64,000 bases of DNA, taken from contig JAJZYT010000007.1 of assembly GCA_021797915.1 (NCBI GenBank), positions 1 through 64,000 on the forward strand, given 5' to 3'. Source of the stretch: Thermoplasmata archaeon. GTDB taxonomy: Archaea > Thermoplasmatota > Thermoplasmata > Thermoplasmatales > GCA-001856825. A program made the position numbers and the translations under genes. This document shows positions 1-10,080 of the stretch, in pieces; position 1 is the stretch's first letter; every line of letters begins with the position of its first letter. The notes beneath the pieces were generated by a model that searched no databases, was not told the origin of the DNA, and saw only the letters and a list, made by a program, of their open reading frames with translations.

Positions 1-277
1 CCCCCACTCTTCTGAAGAAGTTGCCGTACGCCTTATCCAATCTCCTTGCAACGTCCTGAAGAACCTGTGAGTGAATACTGCGGCATTCAGGAAATGCATT
101 CTTTATTTCAGGTATTTCGTCCTGCTGTGAGTTGTAGTTTATCTTCCTTCCCAATTTATAAGCATATATCCTCTGCTGGAGCATTGCGTTGTACAGTTCA
201 CGGCACAGATTGATGGTGGATTCGAGCATACTGATCTGTCTATTGGAAGGATATATCCTGAACCTATAGGTCCTCAT
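1..277 (-). CDS. tnpB: TnpB (IS200/IS605 OrfB), N-terminal part, cut by window edge
   Basis: About 92 codons can be read on the minus strand from an ATG at 277 to the window edge; this frame is not in the ORF track. The start MRTYRFRIYPS and the following helical segment with ELYNAMLQQR match the typical N-terminus of TnpB, the RNA-guided DNA nuclease of IS200/IS605 elements and relative of Cas12. Its ATG overlaps the last 14 bases of tnpA, so the two genes are probably translated together. The RuvC-like catalytic residues, the zinc finger and the right end with its guide RNA would lie outside the window, so integrity cannot be judged. Confidence 0.85.
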   Translation of the reverse strand, partial: MRTYRFRIYPSNRQISMLESTINLCRELYNAMLQQRIYAYKLGRKINYNSQQDEIPEIKNAFPECRSIHSQVLQDVARRLDKAYGNFFRRVG

Positions 278-686
278 TGCGTTTTATCTCCTGCGAATCC
301 ACATATTTCTTCAAAACATCAAGGGTAACCTGCCCGGAGGTTGCAAGAAAGTATGAGGGTGACCAGAACTTTCCCTCCCAGAGTTCTTTCTTCACATCAG
401 GGAAGTTACGCTGTATCTCCCTTGATGTTATCGTCTTGACAGCGTTGATGAATTGTGGTATATTGAGACGTGGTGAAGCTTTGAAAAGCATGTGGAAGTG
501 ATCCTTGTCGCATTCTATGTCCAGTATGTTCACATCAAAGGTATGTGCGATTTCCCTTGTCTTTGTCTTGAGAAGATCCACAATGGCATCATTGACAAAT
601 ACCTTCTTCCTGTATTTCACGACCTGGATGAAGTGGTAGTATAACGAATATACAGAGTGTGCCCCCTTATCCAGTTCGTAAGACAT
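264..686 (-). CDS. tnpA: IS200/IS605 family transposase TnpA (HUH Y1)
   Basis: A 140-residue protein of the usual TnpA length. The HFH triad (residues 63-65, within DKDHFHMLF) is the HUH metal-binding motif, and Tyr128 in LKKYVDSQ is the expected nucleophile of Y1 transposases. These enzymes excise and insert single-stranded DNA by recognising subterminal hairpins. The reading frame is intact and all key residues are present, so the enzyme may be active. It lies upstream of and overlaps tnpB, the IS605 layout in same-strand form. A hairpin fitting a left end lies just upstream at 712-734. Confidence 0.93.
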   Translation of the reverse strand: MSYELDKGAHSVYSLYYHFIQVVKYRKKVFVNDAIVDLLKTKTREIAHTFDVNILDIECDKDHFHMLFKASPRLNIPQFINAVKTITSREIQRNFPDVKKELWEGKFWSPSYFLATSGQVTLDVLKKYVDSQEIKRNEDL

Positions 687-711
687 AGTTACTGCAGTAG
701 TTCATTCACTA

Positions 712-734
712 TAACTATTTCGCTCGCATAGTTA
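712..734 (-). repeat. Left-end hairpin of the IS200/IS605 element
   Basis: A perfect 7-bp inverted repeat, TAACTAT/ATAGTTA, with a 9-nt spacer lies 26 bases upstream of the tnpA start codon. TnpA enzymes recognise subterminal hairpins of this kind at the left end. The cleavage point and the true left boundary cannot be fixed from one copy; they should lie a little beyond the hairpin, between about 735 and 800. Confidence 0.6.
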
Positions 735-939
735 AAACCATTTTCCAATAGTCCTTCAGAGATATCGGACCCTTGGAAGAGTTTGCCTGGAAGTCCGGAG
801 CTCTGTCTCCAATCTTAGGTATCTGTGTAGTCACATTCGTTTCTGCTGTCATTGAGATTTTAGCCTACCTAAAATTAAAAATCTTTTGTATGCTTTATTG
901 CAAAATCGTGACACCGTCTAAAACTGAATTTTCTAATTT

Positions 940-2193
940 TCAACTCTTATTTAGACTATGATTTTCGTTAGATGTTTCCGACTTCTTTTCCCAGTTTCTA
1001 ATTACTCGGTAGTAAACTACGGATCCAACGATCTGAAGGGCTCCTCCGACCAGCAATGGAGATGCAATGTATGTGTCCATCAGATAACCAGAAATGCCGG
1101 ATGTTGTTTGTGAACCCCTAGTTGCTATTCCCTGAAGACTGGATGCAGTACCGTAGTCCTCATTCCCGATTCCCCGGACATTTATTGCTGTTCTCATGGG
1201 CATTCCCATGCCTGCAACTGCGCTTCTGATCGCATATAGAGAGAAGGCTATTGGAACAATTGGAGAAAGGGCCATTCCTATCAACAAAAGTCCCTGGAAC
1301 AATCGGGTCACTGATGAGACTGTTATTGCCCTCACCCTTTCTGAGTTTAGATACCTTCCAGCGATGTATGAACCGAACGCAGTCGCTGCGTATGCTAGTG
1401 TGAAGACTTCTCCAATGTAAGAGATTGAGACGTGGAACCTTAGTTCGAACCAGAGTGTTAGCAGCGGGGAGAAAATACCGATCGCTGCTCCGTTTATTAC
1501 GTTGGGGAACAGCACTCTCAGGAGGTATGAGAAGCTCTCAACCTTCATGATCCTGCTCGTTTTCTTCGGTCTCTTTCTCTCTTTCAAGAAAAGAAGTGAA
1601 ACGAAGGAAACGAGGAGTACGAAAGAAGAGATCCCAAACAGGAAACGGAAGCTACCAGTTATCCCGAAGTACGGATTGAGATATCCGTGCACGACAAGTA
1701 GGGAACTTCCCACTATGGACGAAAGGGAAGCGATCACACTCATATTTGCAATCCTTCTCACTCTGTCGGCTTCATCAGGCCAATTGCTTGCAACAAAAGC
1801 GGTCGTTCCTGGTGAGAAGGCTCCCCTCATTCCGCCAGCAGTTCCTGTTATGCCAGTGATCACCGCAGAAATGGCGATGACATCTATGTTTGTGGATATG
1901 GTCAGTCCTGCGAGGCCAAGAAGTGGCAGTACCTCCCCGATAACGAGAGCTCTCCCATAACCGTACCTGTCTCCGAGGATACCTAGAAACAGGGAGAAAA
2001 TCACGTTGAACAGAATAATTGGAAGAAAGATCAAACCGATGAATACCAGACCATATCCGAGATTGTAGAGGTAGAGGGAGAAAGCTAGCGTGACGAACAT
2101 GAGAGATATGCTTCTTGCTGATCTGGAAACTAGTAGAAATTTGAACGATGAATCAACCTTCTCCTGCGATTCACTGAACACGAAAATGGACAT
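940..2193 (-). CDS. MFS transporter
   Basis: A 417-residue polytopic membrane protein of major facilitator length with about 12 hydrophobic helices. A motif-A-like GDRYGYGRA follows the second helix (near residue 74) and a basic loop (FLKERKRPKKTS) falls near the middle, separating the two six-helix halves. The substrate is not evident; the fold resembles drug or sugar exporters of the superfamily. It is a single gene between the IS element and tRNA-Gly. AT-rich sequence just upstream is compatible with a promoter. Confidence 0.85.
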   Translation of the reverse strand: MSIFVFSESQEKVDSSFKFLLVSRSARSISLMFVTLAFSLYLYNLGYGLVFIGLIFLPIILFNVIFSLFLGILGDRYGYGRALVIGEVLPLLGLAGLTISTNIDVIAISAVITGITGTAGGMRGAFSPGTTAFVASNWPDEADRVRRIANMSVIASLSSIVGSSLLVVHGYLNPYFGITGSFRFLFGISSFVLLVSFVSLLFLKERKRPKKTSRIMKVESFSYLLRVLFPNVINGAAIGIFSPLLTLWFELRFHVSISYIGEVFTLAYAATAFGSYIAGRYLNSERVRAITVSSVTRLFQGLLLIGMALSPIVPIAFSLYAIRSAVAGMGMPMRTAINVRGIGNEDYGTASSLQGIATRGSQTTSGISGYLMDTYIASPLLVGGALQIVGSVVYYRVIRNWEKKSETSNENHSLNKS

Positions 2194-2315
2194 TGCGTCT
2201 TTATATTAATAAATGAACAATCAAAGTGCTTCACATTGAAACTGTTGATGGGAATAGCAAGAAGTGGCCTAATATTTTCCGGACCTTTGAAAAGGTAGGT
2301 TCGGAGAGATAGTTA

Positions 2316-2386
2316 TGCGAGTGCCGGGATTCGGACCCGGGTTAAAAGCTTGGGAAGCTTTTGTGCTACCGCTACACTACACTCGC
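2316..2386 (-). tRNA. tRNA-Gly (anticodon CCC)
   Basis: On the minus strand the sequence folds as a complete cloverleaf: acceptor GCGAGTG/CACTCGC, a D-arm, anticodon stem AAAGC/GCTTT enclosing loop TTCCCAA (anticodon CCC, reading GGG glycine codons), and a T-arm with loop CCGAATC-like sequence between CGGG and CCCG. The discriminator is A and CCA is not encoded. A TATA-like GATATATC lies about 25-30 bases upstream (near 2410-2418), a fitting archaeal tRNA promoter. No intron is seen. Confidence 0.95.
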
Positions 2387-2484
2387 GGTAGGAAAGAAAA
2401 TTTTTCGAGATATATCAACTTATCCTGTTTCAAGAGAACTTTTCTAGCACTGATATTTTTCAGCGCTCCAAAAGACTGCAAAAT

Positions 2485-2493
2485 ACTTTTATT
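2485..2493 (+). promoter_or_regulatory. TATA-like box of the ATP synthase operon
   Basis: An A/T-rich element ACTTTTATT centred about 30 bases before the ATG of atpK (2520). With archaeal TATA-to-start spacing of about 26 bases this predicts a leaderless or very short leader transcript, which fits the absence of a Shine-Dalgarno before atpK. Confidence 0.5.
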
Positions 2494-2519
2494 CTCTCAT
2501 ACATGCACTCCTGATATTA

Positions 2520-2750
2520 ATGGTGGTTACGACTACTGATGCGCTATTTGCCATCGCCGCCTCGATCGCCATGGCTGGTGGACTTATAGGTACAGGAATG
2601 GCACAAAGCGGAATTGGTGCTTCGGGTATGGGAGTAATAGCAGAAAAGCCGGAAAAATTCGGACAGGTTCTGTTCTTCTTCGTTATACCGGAGACATTAT
2701 GGATAATCGGATTTGTGCTCGGACTGATCCTACTCCTGCATATTCTGTGA
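2520..2750 (+). CDS. atpK: A/V-type ATP synthase proteolipid subunit K (c)
   Basis: A 76-residue protein with two transmembrane helices joined by a short polar loop (AEKPEKFG), the size of a classic c-type subunit. The ion-carrying carboxylate is Glu58 in VIPETLWIIG of the second helix. The glycine-rich first helix (AMAGGLIGTG) is typical of ring packing. The ring couples proton flow across the membrane to rotation of the central stalk. It is first in the operon, as in related Thermoplasmatales, and has its own TATA-like box. Confidence 0.95.
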   Translation: MVVTTTDALFAIAASIAMAGGLIGTGMAQSGIGASGMGVIAEKPEKFGQVLFFFVIPETLWIIGFVLGLILLLHIL

Positions 2751-2754
2751 GCTT

Positions 2755-3324
2755 ATGCCGTTAGAAGAAATTCTCGACAGAATACAAAAGGACACGGAAA
2801 AGGAAGAGCAAGCTCTCATCAGTAAGAGTGAAGAGGAAGCAAGGAAAATAATTGAAGATGCAAAGAACAAGGCGTCTGCAATAAGGGCCAGCTATGATGA
2901 GAAGGCAAGGGAAGACGCCGAAACTGAAAAGAGACAGAGAACTTCTTCGGCAACTCTTGAGGGTAGGTCTTTCCTAGAACAGGAAAGGGAAAAGATCGAG
3001 AATAATTATCAGGAAGCCCTTCGATCTAAGTTAGTGGATTTACTGAAAACAGACGAGTACTTGGAATTCCTTAAGAAGGCGATTGGCAACTCTAAGAAAA
3101 TACTGGGCCAGGACGCTGTGGTGTACCTGAACAAGGACGATTCCGCGAGGATGATGGAAAAGGGGATCGCATCGAGCAAGACTTCGGACAAGATCGGTCA
3201 ACTCGGAGGAGTCATAGTCACTTCTGCAGATGGGAAGATGATCATAGATCTGACTTTTTCAGAGATCGTGAGGAACAATAGCGACAAGATAAGAAAGGTT
3301 GTAAGGGACCACATCAACGGGTGA
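2755..3324 (+). CDS. atpE: A/V-type ATP synthase subunit E (peripheral stalk)
   Basis: A 189-residue protein whose first ~100 residues are a charged, alanine-rich coiled coil (EEARKIIEDAKNKAS), followed by a globular C-terminal domain with the family pattern GGVIVTSADGKMIIDLTF. Subunit E pairs with subunit H to form the stator stalk that holds the A3B3 head still. It begins 4 bases after the atpK stop. Confidence 0.93.
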   Translation: MPLEEILDRIQKDTEKEEQALISKSEEEARKIIEDAKNKASAIRASYDEKAREDAETEKRQRTSSATLEGRSFLEQEREKIENNYQEALRSKLVDLLKTDEYLEFLKKAIGNSKKILGQDAVVYLNKDDSARMMEKGIASSKTSDKIGQLGGVIVTSADGKMIIDLTFSEIVRNNSDKIRKVVRDHING

Positions 3325-3328
3325 TCTT

Positions 3329-4390
3329 TTGCAGAATTCTTTCGGTCTTCCTTTTGGTACCCTGAAAGTCACCAAGACGCAGTTTCTCCAGAGGAAGGAC
3401 TTCGAAGAAATGTACAGACTCTCCAACCCGGAAGATTTTGTTTCCTACGTCAACGGACACGGCTACAGTGAAGACATTTCAGAGTCATCAGATTACAAGG
3501 GACTGGACCTCCTGGAATCAGCCAACAACCTTCACCTTGCAAAGATGAATAGACGTGCTCTGACGGTCACCCCACAGAATGGTAAAGACCTGATAGTTTC
3601 GTTCCTCACCAAGTGGGATATACAGAACATCAAGACGATTCTGGTTTCCAAGAACCTCAATCTGAAGATCGAGGAGAACGCTCTTTATCTCGTTTCGGAG
3701 ACCAACACCCAGCTGGGAGTCTTTGCAGGGCTCCTGGACAGGAACGACTACCACAACCTCATCGCAATGGACAACGTGGAGGACATCATCTCCTACACGC
3801 TCAAATTTGGATATGGAAAGGCGCTCCTCGCTTATATGGACGAGTACAGGAAGACGAACAACATTGCAGCCCTGCTCCTTTCGCTCGACCTCTACTATTT
3901 CGACCTGATGAAGGAGAGGTTCAGATTTTATTCAGGGAGTGAGGGACCGATATTCAGATTCATAAAGAGGACGATAGACGTAAAGAACATAATGACAATC
4001 CTGAAGTTCATCGAGTTCAAGGCGAACCACAACGTCTCAAACTACCTTTTGACGGGAGGCAGCCTGTCGAGCCAAGTGGTGGATGATCTCGCCAAGAGCA
4101 CCGACGTAGAGGAGCTCAGCCAAAAGATCAAAGGGTATACTGACTTTTCCAAGGGATTCGATTTCTACAAGAGAAAGGGTTCGCTTGTTGGCATCGAGGG
4201 TGAGCTTAACAGGAACCTCTACTGGGAGTTCGTTAACATCATGGAAATGAGTGCCCTCTCACTGAACAACATAATCGCATTCCTGCTGAGAGCGGAGGCT
4301 GAGTGGAAAGATATCAGAAATTTGGCATTCAGCAGATACTATGCCATAGACGATGAAACAATTAAAATGACAACAATCAATCTGGGGTGA
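3329..4390 (+). CDS. atpC: A/V-type ATP synthase subunit C (central stalk socket)
   Basis: A 353-residue largely helical protein matching the archaeal AtpC/V-ATPase d family in length and position. It forms the funnel that joins the central stalk to the proteolipid ring. The start is a TTG 4 bases after the atpE stop and no better start is near. The gene ends with a GTGA overlap with atpF, indicating coupled translation. Confidence 0.9.
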   Translation: MQNSFGLPFGTLKVTKTQFLQRKDFEEMYRLSNPEDFVSYVNGHGYSEDISESSDYKGLDLLESANNLHLAKMNRRALTVTPQNGKDLIVSFLTKWDIQNIKTILVSKNLNLKIEENALYLVSETNTQLGVFAGLLDRNDYHNLIAMDNVEDIISYTLKFGYGKALLAYMDEYRKTNNIAALLLSLDLYYFDLMKERFRFYSGSEGPIFRFIKRTIDVKNIMTILKFIEFKANHNVSNYLLTGGSLSSQVVDDLAKSTDVEELSQKIKGYTDFSKGFDFYKRKGSLVGIEGELNRNLYWEFVNIMEMSALSLNNIIAFLLRAEAEWKDIRNLAFSRYYAIDDETIKMTTINLG

Positions 4391-4731
4391 AAAAAATGGT
4401 GAAGGATGAACGGTTTGGAAGAATTGCTTTCATAGGGGAAAGGGAACTGGCCATCGGCTTCAAGCTGGTGGGCGTCGAGGACACATTCATAGTCGACAAA
4501 GATTCCTATGCAGACAAGCTCAGGGAGCTTTACCATTCCGGAAACTTCGGGTTGATCCTTGCGTCAAACAGCTTTGCTGGGACCCTGGACAAGAAATTCA
4601 CGAGTCTACTCTACAGCAGCGTTTCACCTCTTGTCGTTTTCATACCCGTGACAGAGGGAGCTGAGGAAGAGGGTATTTCAAACCTCGCAAGAAGGGTATT
4701 GGGTATAAACATGGACCTAGGAGGAATGTAA
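4387..4731 (+). CDS. atpF: A/V-type ATP synthase subunit F
   Basis: A 114-residue protein with the family pattern of an early Rossmann-like strand and loop (RIAFIGERELAIGFKLVGV), characteristic of AtpF, a rotor stalk subunit bound to D. The start is either GTG 4387, overlapping the atpC stop, or ATG 4396. The stop TAA is immediately followed by the ATG of atpA. Confidence 0.92.
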   Translation: MKKMVKDERFGRIAFIGERELAIGFKLVGVEDTFIVDKDSYADKLRELYHSGNFGLILASNSFAGTLDKKFTSLLYSSVSPLVVFIPVTEGAEEEGISNLARRVLGINMDLGGM

Positions 4732-7700
4732 ATGGGAAAGATATTGAGAATTGCTGGACCAGTCGTTATTGCGGAAGATATTGAGAATGCAAAGATGTAC
4801 GATGTCGTCAGAGTCGGAGAACTGGGGCTCCTTGGAGAGATCATCGGCATGGAGGCAGATAAGTCGACCATCCAGGTCTACGAAGATACGAGCGGTATCA
4901 AACCCGGAGAGAATGTTGAGTCGACGGGAAAGCCCCTGTCGGTCGTTCTGGCGCCGGGATTGCTCTCATCAATCTATGATGGAGTTCAGAGGCCCCTCGA
5001 TGTTATAAGGGCTCAGGGAGGGGATTTCATAAAAAGGGGGATTTATCCGACACCGGTGGATATGAAGAAAAAATGGAAATTCAATCCAACCGTCAAGAAG
5101 GGAGACAAGGTGTCTGCAGGAGATATAGTCGGCATAGTGAAGGAAACTTCGCTGATAGACCACAGAATAATGGTACCTCTTGGTATCGAAGGAACGATTG
5201 AAACGATTGAAGAGGGAGAGTTCACTCCACTACAAACAGTAGGTACTGTTTTGTCAAAGTCCGGAATCAAAGAAATTCCGTTGGGTCAGGAATGGCCAGT
5301 GCGTCTACCGAGACCCGTCAAGAGCAAACTCCCTCCAGAGATTCCGCTGGTTACGGGGCAAAGGGTTATAGACTCGTTCTTCCCCGTCGCAAAGGGAGGA
5401 ACTGTAGCGGTCCCCGGACCCTTCGGGTCAGGAAAGTGCGTGACAGGAGATACGCCGGTGCTCTTGGGCAATGGAACCCTAATAAAGATAGAAGACCTGT
5501 ATAAGAAGTACGAAAAAACATCGAGCAAGATCATAGATAAGGATGGAGAATACCTTGAACTTGTTCAACCGATAGACCTGTTTTCATACAAAGGAAACAA
5601 TATAGTCAAAAGCAGATCTAAATTAATATTCAGAGGCAAGAGTGAGAGTGTCTTTAAGATCAGAACTCGAACTGGAAGGGAAGTCAGAATAACTCCTGTT
5701 CATAAGTTATTCAAAGTTAACGAAAGAGGAAAAATAGAGGAGACTATGGCCAAAGACCTATCTCTTGGAAACTATATCTTATCGGCCAAAAAAATTGCCA
5801 TCAATAACCAAGATTCAGAGATCGATTTGTACAGTCTACCCGAAGTCCGAGTCCTGGATGAGGATATCAGAAAGAACGTATCGGAATTGTTGAAAAGAGC
5901 TTCATCAGAAAACATCAGAATTGAACTCCCGAAGAATGTACGGTACAGTTTGACAAGAGCTACAAAATCCGTTGCTCCAAAACTGAAGTGGGTAAAGATC
6001 ATTTATGAGACTATGGGGTTGACTGCTCCCCTACCTAGAGCTCTGATCGGGGATAGACGAAGCTCTACTGTAACTATCCCATCCAAAGTCACCAAAGAAC
6101 TGGCCGAATTCATCGGCTATTATGCCTCTGAAGGTTACATCAGGGGAGACGAAACGGTGGTCTTTACGAATTCCGACAAGTACCTGCTAGAAAGGTTCTC
6201 AGAACTTACATCTCTTGTCTTTGGACTGGATTCCAAGCTAGGACTACAGCAAGATAAGACTCCGAACGTCTTGGTACACAGTTCCGTACTGGTAAAATTC
6301 TTGGACTCACTTGAAGTAGGCAGGACAGCGTCAACCAAACAAATTCCAAACATTTTGTTGAAATCTAGCCAGGGAATTCTGAATGCATTCCTCGAAGCCT
6401 ATTTTATGGGGGAAGGATCATTCAGCAACGGGGAAGTCGAACTTTCAACTGCGAGCTTTCAACTAAGAAACCAGTTGTCCTATCTCTTGACTAGACTTGG
6501 AGTGATCCATACCTTAGGAACCAGAACGATTGAGGAAAAAACGTACTATAGGATATTTGTAAGGAGCATTGTCAATCTGAAGGAGTTTTCATCTATTTTC
6601 TCCAAGAATCTCGCAAAGATTTCATCGATTGCAAAATACGTCAATTCAAAGAGACGCGGCTTTGATTCAATCGATATTGCCCCAGTTTCAAAAGAATACA
6701 TGGCGGAAATGTACAGGAACACTACTTATTCAAAGCTGCTTAAGAACGGAATGGAGATTTATGACTACATAGGGAACAATGAAAACATGAGCATGAATAA
6801 ACTTACAAATTTCATGCAGATAGTGGAAGAAGCGAATCCTCAATTCCCAGAGGTTGATAATTCAATAACTGCCTCATCCGAGTCCGTCTACAGCGATGAG
6901 ATTTCAAGTATTGAAAGGGAGAATGGGCCAGTATGGGTGTATGATGTATCGGTTCCGGATGATGGACAGAATTTTGTTGGTGGGTATGGAGGAATCATAC
7001 TGCATAACACCGTAGTTCAACAACAGCTTGCGAAATGGTCCGATGCAGATGTTATAATATACACCGCATGTGGAGAGAGAGGAAACGAAGCCACGGAAGT
7101 GTTGACAGAATTTCCTAGATTGACGGACCCAAAGACAGGGAAGCCCCTGATGGAGAGGACGACCCTGATAGCAAACACTTCAAATATGCCTGTGGCGGCA
7201 AGGGAGGCCAGCATATATACCGGTATTACCCTTGCAGAGTACTTCAGGGATATGGGCTATGATGTGGGACTGATGGCCGACAGTACTTCTAGGTGGGCAG
7301 AGGCCCTTAGAGAAATTTCTGGGAGACTTGAAGAAATGCCCGGAGAAGAAGGTTACCCTGCATATCTCGGAAGAAGGATCGCGGAATTCTACGAAAGAGC
7401 AGGCAATGCCAGAGTCGTATCGAGCGATCAAAGAAGGGGATCTATTACCGTAATCGGGGCGGTATCGCCTCCTGGAGGGGACACTTCGGAACCGGTTTCC
7501 CAAAACACTTTGAGAGTCACCAGAGTCTTCTGGGCTCTCGACGCATCACTGGCGCAGCGAAGACATTTTCCATCGATAAACTGGTTAAACAGTTATTCGC
7601 TGTATTCCCAAGAATTGAGCAAGTGGTTCAACAAGAACGTTTCGGAGGATTGGTACTCTGCATATCAAAAGAGCATGACCATTCTGGAAAAAGAGGCGGA

Positions 7701-8058
7701 ACTGCAAGAAGTCGCACAACTAGTTGGGTACGATGCCCTTCCTGAGAACGAAAAGGAGGTACTAGATATTGCAAAGTCTCTCAGGGAAGACTTCCTCCAG
7801 CAGAGTGCATATGACGAGGTAGATACATACTGCTCTTTGAAGAAGCAATACCTGATGCTCAAATCCATCCTTGCCATGGACGAAATGGAGAAATATGCAG
7901 TGACAAAGGGGATGACAGTCTCAGAATTGGATTCGCTCGCATTCAAAGAGAAGATCTCAAGATTCAAGGAAGTGAAGGAAAGTGAAATTGACAGTTACTA
8001 CGGTGCTCTTATCAAAGAGATGGAGTCTGAAATCAAGGGAAGGGCTGATAAGCAATGA
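4732..8058 (+). CDS. atpA: A/V-type ATP synthase catalytic subunit A, interrupted by an intein
   Basis: The 1108-residue precursor contains a normal ~584-residue catalytic A subunit split in its P-loop: GPFGSGK ends the N-extein (residue 235) and [10 protein letters not shown] begins the C-extein (residue 760). After splicing the Walker A motif GPFGSGKT is restored. The C-extein carries the expected [17 protein letters not shown] and GAVSPPGGD motifs. The subunit hydrolyses or makes ATP at the A/B interface of the head. The insertion point between Lys and Thr is the one known for Thermoplasma and Pyrococcus VMA inteins. Because function needs splicing, the intein must still self-excise. The stop overlaps the atpB ATG (ATGA). 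Confidence 0.97.
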   Translation: MGKILRIAGPVVIAEDIENAKMYDVVRVGELGLLGEIIGMEADKSTIQVYEDTSGIKPGENVESTGKPLSVVLAPGLLSSIYDGVQRPLDVIRAQGGDFIKRGIYPTPVDMKKKWKFNPTVKKGDKVSAGDIVGIVKETSLIDHRIMVPLGIEGTIETIEEGEFTPLQTVGTVLSKSGIKEIPLGQEWPVRLPRPVKSKLPPEIPLVTGQRVIDSFFPVAKGGTVAVPGPFGSGKCVTGDTPVLLGNGTLIKIEDLYKKYEKTSSKIIDKDGEYLELVQPIDLFSYKGNNIVKSRSKLIFRGKSESVFKIRTRTGREVRITPVHKLFKVNERGKIEETMAKDLSLGNYILSAKKIAINNQDSEIDLYSLPEVRVLDEDIRKNVSELLKRASSENIRIELPKNVRYSLTRATKSVAPKLKWVKIIYETMGLTAPLPRALIGDRRSSTVTIPSKVTKELAEFIGYYASEGYIRGDETVVFTNSDKYLLERFSELTSLVFGLDSKLGLQQDKTPNVLVHSSVLVKFLDSLEVGRTASTKQIPNILLKSSQGILNAFLEAYFMGEGSFSNGEVELSTASFQLRNQLSYLLTRLGVIHTLGTRTIEEKTYYRIFVRSIVNLKEFSSIFSKNLAKISSIAKYVNSKRRGFDSIDIAPVSKEYMAEMYRNTTYSKLLKNGMEIYDYIGNNENMSMNKLTNFMQIVEEANPQFPEVDNSITASSESVYSDEISSIERENGPVWVYDVSVPDDGQNFVGGYGGIILHNTVVQQQLAKWSDADVIIYTACGERGNEATEVLTEFPRLTDPKTGKPLMERTTLIANTSNMPVAAREASIYTGITLAEYFRDMGYDVGLMADSTSRWAEALREISGRLEEMPGEEGYPAYLGRRIAEFYERAGNARVVSSDQRRGSITVIGAVSPPGGDTSEPVSQNTLRVTRVFWALDASLAQRRHFPSINWLNSYSLYSQELSKWFNKNVSEDWYSAYQKSMTILEKEAELQEVAQLVGYDALPENEKEVLDIAKSLREDFLQQSAYDEVDTYCSLKKQYLMLKSILAMDEMEKYAVTKGMTVSELDSLAFKEKISRFKEVKESEIDSYYGALIKEMESEIKGRADKQ
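5437..7008 (+). mobile_element. AtpA intein with LAGLIDADG homing endonuclease (524 residues)
   Basis: In-frame insertion encoding residues 236-759. It begins with Cys in block A ([13 protein letters not shown]), has block [15 protein letters not shown] with the Thr and His needed for the N-S shift, and ends with block [13 protein letters not shown]...GGIILHN followed by Thr as +1 nucleophile. The middle holds two dodecapeptide motifs, [13 protein letters not shown] (about residue 456) and [15 protein letters not shown] (about 550), each keeping its acidic residue. That suggests a possibly active endonuclease. Full-length size contrasts with the roughly 170-190 residue mini-inteins known at this site in Thermoplasma. 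By eye the segment is richer in A+T than its exteins. Confidence 0.95.
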
Positions 8059-9437
8059 ATGCTGATATAAGATACAAGACAGTTTCAAAAATTGCGGGAC
8101 CTCTGCTCTTCGTGGAGAAGGTGGACAACATTGGATACAACGAAATGGTTGAGATCACGCTCGGAAACGGAGAGGTACGACAGGGACAGGTTTTGGACAC
8201 GATGAAAGGTACTGCTGTAGTACAGATTTTCGGGGCAACTACAGGACTGGACACGGCGAATACCACGGTGCGTTTCAGGGGAGACATCGCAAGGATTCCG
8301 GTCTCTGATGAAATGATTGGGAGAGTGTTCAACGGGTTGGGAGAGCCACTTGACGGAATGAGCCCAATAGTTTCGAACGAAAAGATAGAGATTGTGGGGA
8401 ACGCAATAAATCCCTACTCAAGGGAAGAGCCGTCTGAGTTCATAGAAACAGGAATTTCAACAATCGATGGGATGAATACCCTGGTCAGGGGACAGAAGTT
8501 GCCAATTTTCTCGGGATCTGGACTTCCTCACAATAAACTCGCCGCACAGATTGCGAGACAGGCCAAAGTGCTGAGCTCTTCGGAAGGTTTCTCTATCATA
8601 TTTGGTGCGATGGGGATCACATCTGAAGAGGCCAACTTCTTCATAGATGAGTTCCGGAAAACAGGGGCCCTGATGAGGTCAGTTCTTTTCCTCAACCTAG
8701 CATCCAGCCCATCCATGGAGAGGATTATCCTTCCAAGGGTCGCACTCACTGCGGCTGAATATCTGGCTTACGAGAGGGAAATGCACGTCCTTGTCATCCT
8801 GACAGATCTTACAAATTATGCCGAAGCGCTACGCGAAATATCGGCCGCAAGGGAAGAAGTTCCGGGGAGAAGAGGCTATCCTGGGTACATGTACACCGAT
8901 CTCTCAACGATCTACGAAAGGGCAGGAAAGATCAGAGGAAAAAATGGTTCAATCACACAGCTTCCGATCCTTTCCATGCCCTCCGATGATATGACTCACC
9001 CAATCCCAGATCTGACAGGATACATTACGGAAGGACAGATTTTCGTGAGCAGGGAGTTGCACAGGAAAGGCATCTATCCCCCAATCAACGTTCTTCCTTC
9101 GCTATCCAGGCTCATGAATCAGGGCATAGGGAAGGGACGAACGAGAGAAGATCACAGAGGCGTCGCCGACCAGCTGTACTCTGCTTACGGTAGGGGAACA
9201 GACCTCAAAAGCCTGAGCGCCATAGTCGGGACTGAGGCGCTCGGCAAGGAAGACAGGCAATACCTAGATTTTGCAAATCTATTCGAAGACAAGTTCGTTA
9301 ACCAGGGATTCAACGAAGATAGAACGATAGAGAAAACATTGGATATCGGATGGGATGCCCTGTCTACGCTACCAGAAAGGGAAATGAAGAGAGTGAAGAG
9401 AGAATTCATTGACAGGTACGGAAAATGGGGGAAGTGA
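8055..9437 (+). CDS. atpB: A/V-type ATP synthase subunit B
   Basis: A 460-residue regulatory/non-catalytic head subunit. It lacks a canonical P-loop, having [17 protein letters not shown] in that place as is usual for B, and carries the family motifs [29 protein letters not shown] and [13 protein letters not shown]. It alternates with A in the A3B3 hexamer. The start overlaps the atpA stop by 4 bases. No intein is present. Confidence 0.97.
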   Translation: MNADIRYKTVSKIAGPLLFVEKVDNIGYNEMVEITLGNGEVRQGQVLDTMKGTAVVQIFGATTGLDTANTTVRFRGDIARIPVSDEMIGRVFNGLGEPLDGMSPIVSNEKIEIVGNAINPYSREEPSEFIETGISTIDGMNTLVRGQKLPIFSGSGLPHNKLAAQIARQAKVLSSSEGFSIIFGAMGITSEEANFFIDEFRKTGALMRSVLFLNLASSPSMERIILPRVALTAAEYLAYEREMHVLVILTDLTNYAEALREISAAREEVPGRRGYPGYMYTDLSTIYERAGKIRGKNGSITQLPILSMPSDDMTHPIPDLTGYITEGQIFVSRELHRKGIYPPINVLPSLSRLMNQGIGKGRTREDHRGVADQLYSAYGRGTDLKSLSAIVGTEALGKEDRQYLDFANLFEDKFVNQGFNEDRTIEKTLDIGWDALSTLPEREMKRVKREFIDRYGKWGK

Positions 9438-9438
9438 T

Positions 9439-10080
9439 TTGGAAACATCCAACATTCGCCCCACCAGAATGGAGCTCCTGAAGACAAAGGGAAGAATCAA
9501 ATTGGCCAAGAGAGGGCTTGACCTACTCAAACTGAAGAGGTCTTCGCTCATACTGGAATTCTTCTCCATATCCAGGGAAGTGAAAGGGCTCAAGGGGAAT
9601 GTAACGGAACTGATACAGAAATCAATTGCAAGCGAGAGACTGGCCGAAATAGTATCGGGAAAACTCATCATAGAAAACACTGCCTTTTTCCAGCCTGGAC
9701 TGAAGGTTGATGTCACATCCAAGAACGTGATGGGGGTGAAGATCCCACAAGTATCTATGGCCAAACAGAACAGTTTCATGGACCAACTATACGAGCTTAT
9801 TTCACTTCCGACCGCGCTGATGGAGACGAGGGAAAACTTTGTAGAACTTCTGAACAGGCTGCTTGTGATTGCTGAAAAGGAGGTCGCAATGAGGAGGCTG
9901 CTCATAGAGATAGACAAGACAAAGAGAAGAACTAACTCGATAGAAAATGTGCTGATCCCAAGGCTGACTGAAACGGCCAGCTACATCAAGATGAAACTTG
10001 ATGAAATTGACAGGGAGACATTCATCACGCTCAAGGTCATAAAGGCCAAGATTGGGGAGAGGGGTGAGGAGAGCGTATAG
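9439..10080 (+). CDS. atpD: A/V-type ATP synthase subunit D (central rotor shaft)
   Basis: A 213-residue protein with the AtpD signature near the start (IRPTRMELLKTKGRIKLAKRGLDLLK) and a second long helix at the C-end (RRTNSIENVLIPRL), which form the antiparallel coiled-coil shaft inside the head. The ORF track starts at 9409 inside atpB. TTG 9439 is preferred because a GGGGGAAG Shine-Dalgarno precedes it by 4 bases and the protein then begins just before the conserved PTRMEL. ATG 9469 would cut into that motif. Confidence 0.92.
   Translation: METSNIRPTRMELLKTKGRIKLAKRGLDLLKLKRSSLILEFFSISREVKGLKGNVTELIQKSIASERLAEIVSGKLIIENTAFFQPGLKVDVTSKNVMGVKIPQVSMAKQNSFMDQLYELISLPTALMETRENFVELLNRLLVIAEKEVAMRRLLIEIDKTKRRTNSIENVLIPRLTETASYIKMKLDEIDRETFITLKVIKAKIGERGEESV

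Noticed and set aside
1502-1960. 152-residue plus-strand ORF opposite the MFS gene
   Set aside because: Antisense shadow of a membrane protein gene with no plausible start signal.
9369-9917. 182-residue minus-strand ORF opposite atpD
   Set aside because: Serine-rich shadow of a charged coiled-coil gene; low-complexity and overlaps well-supported atpD entirely.
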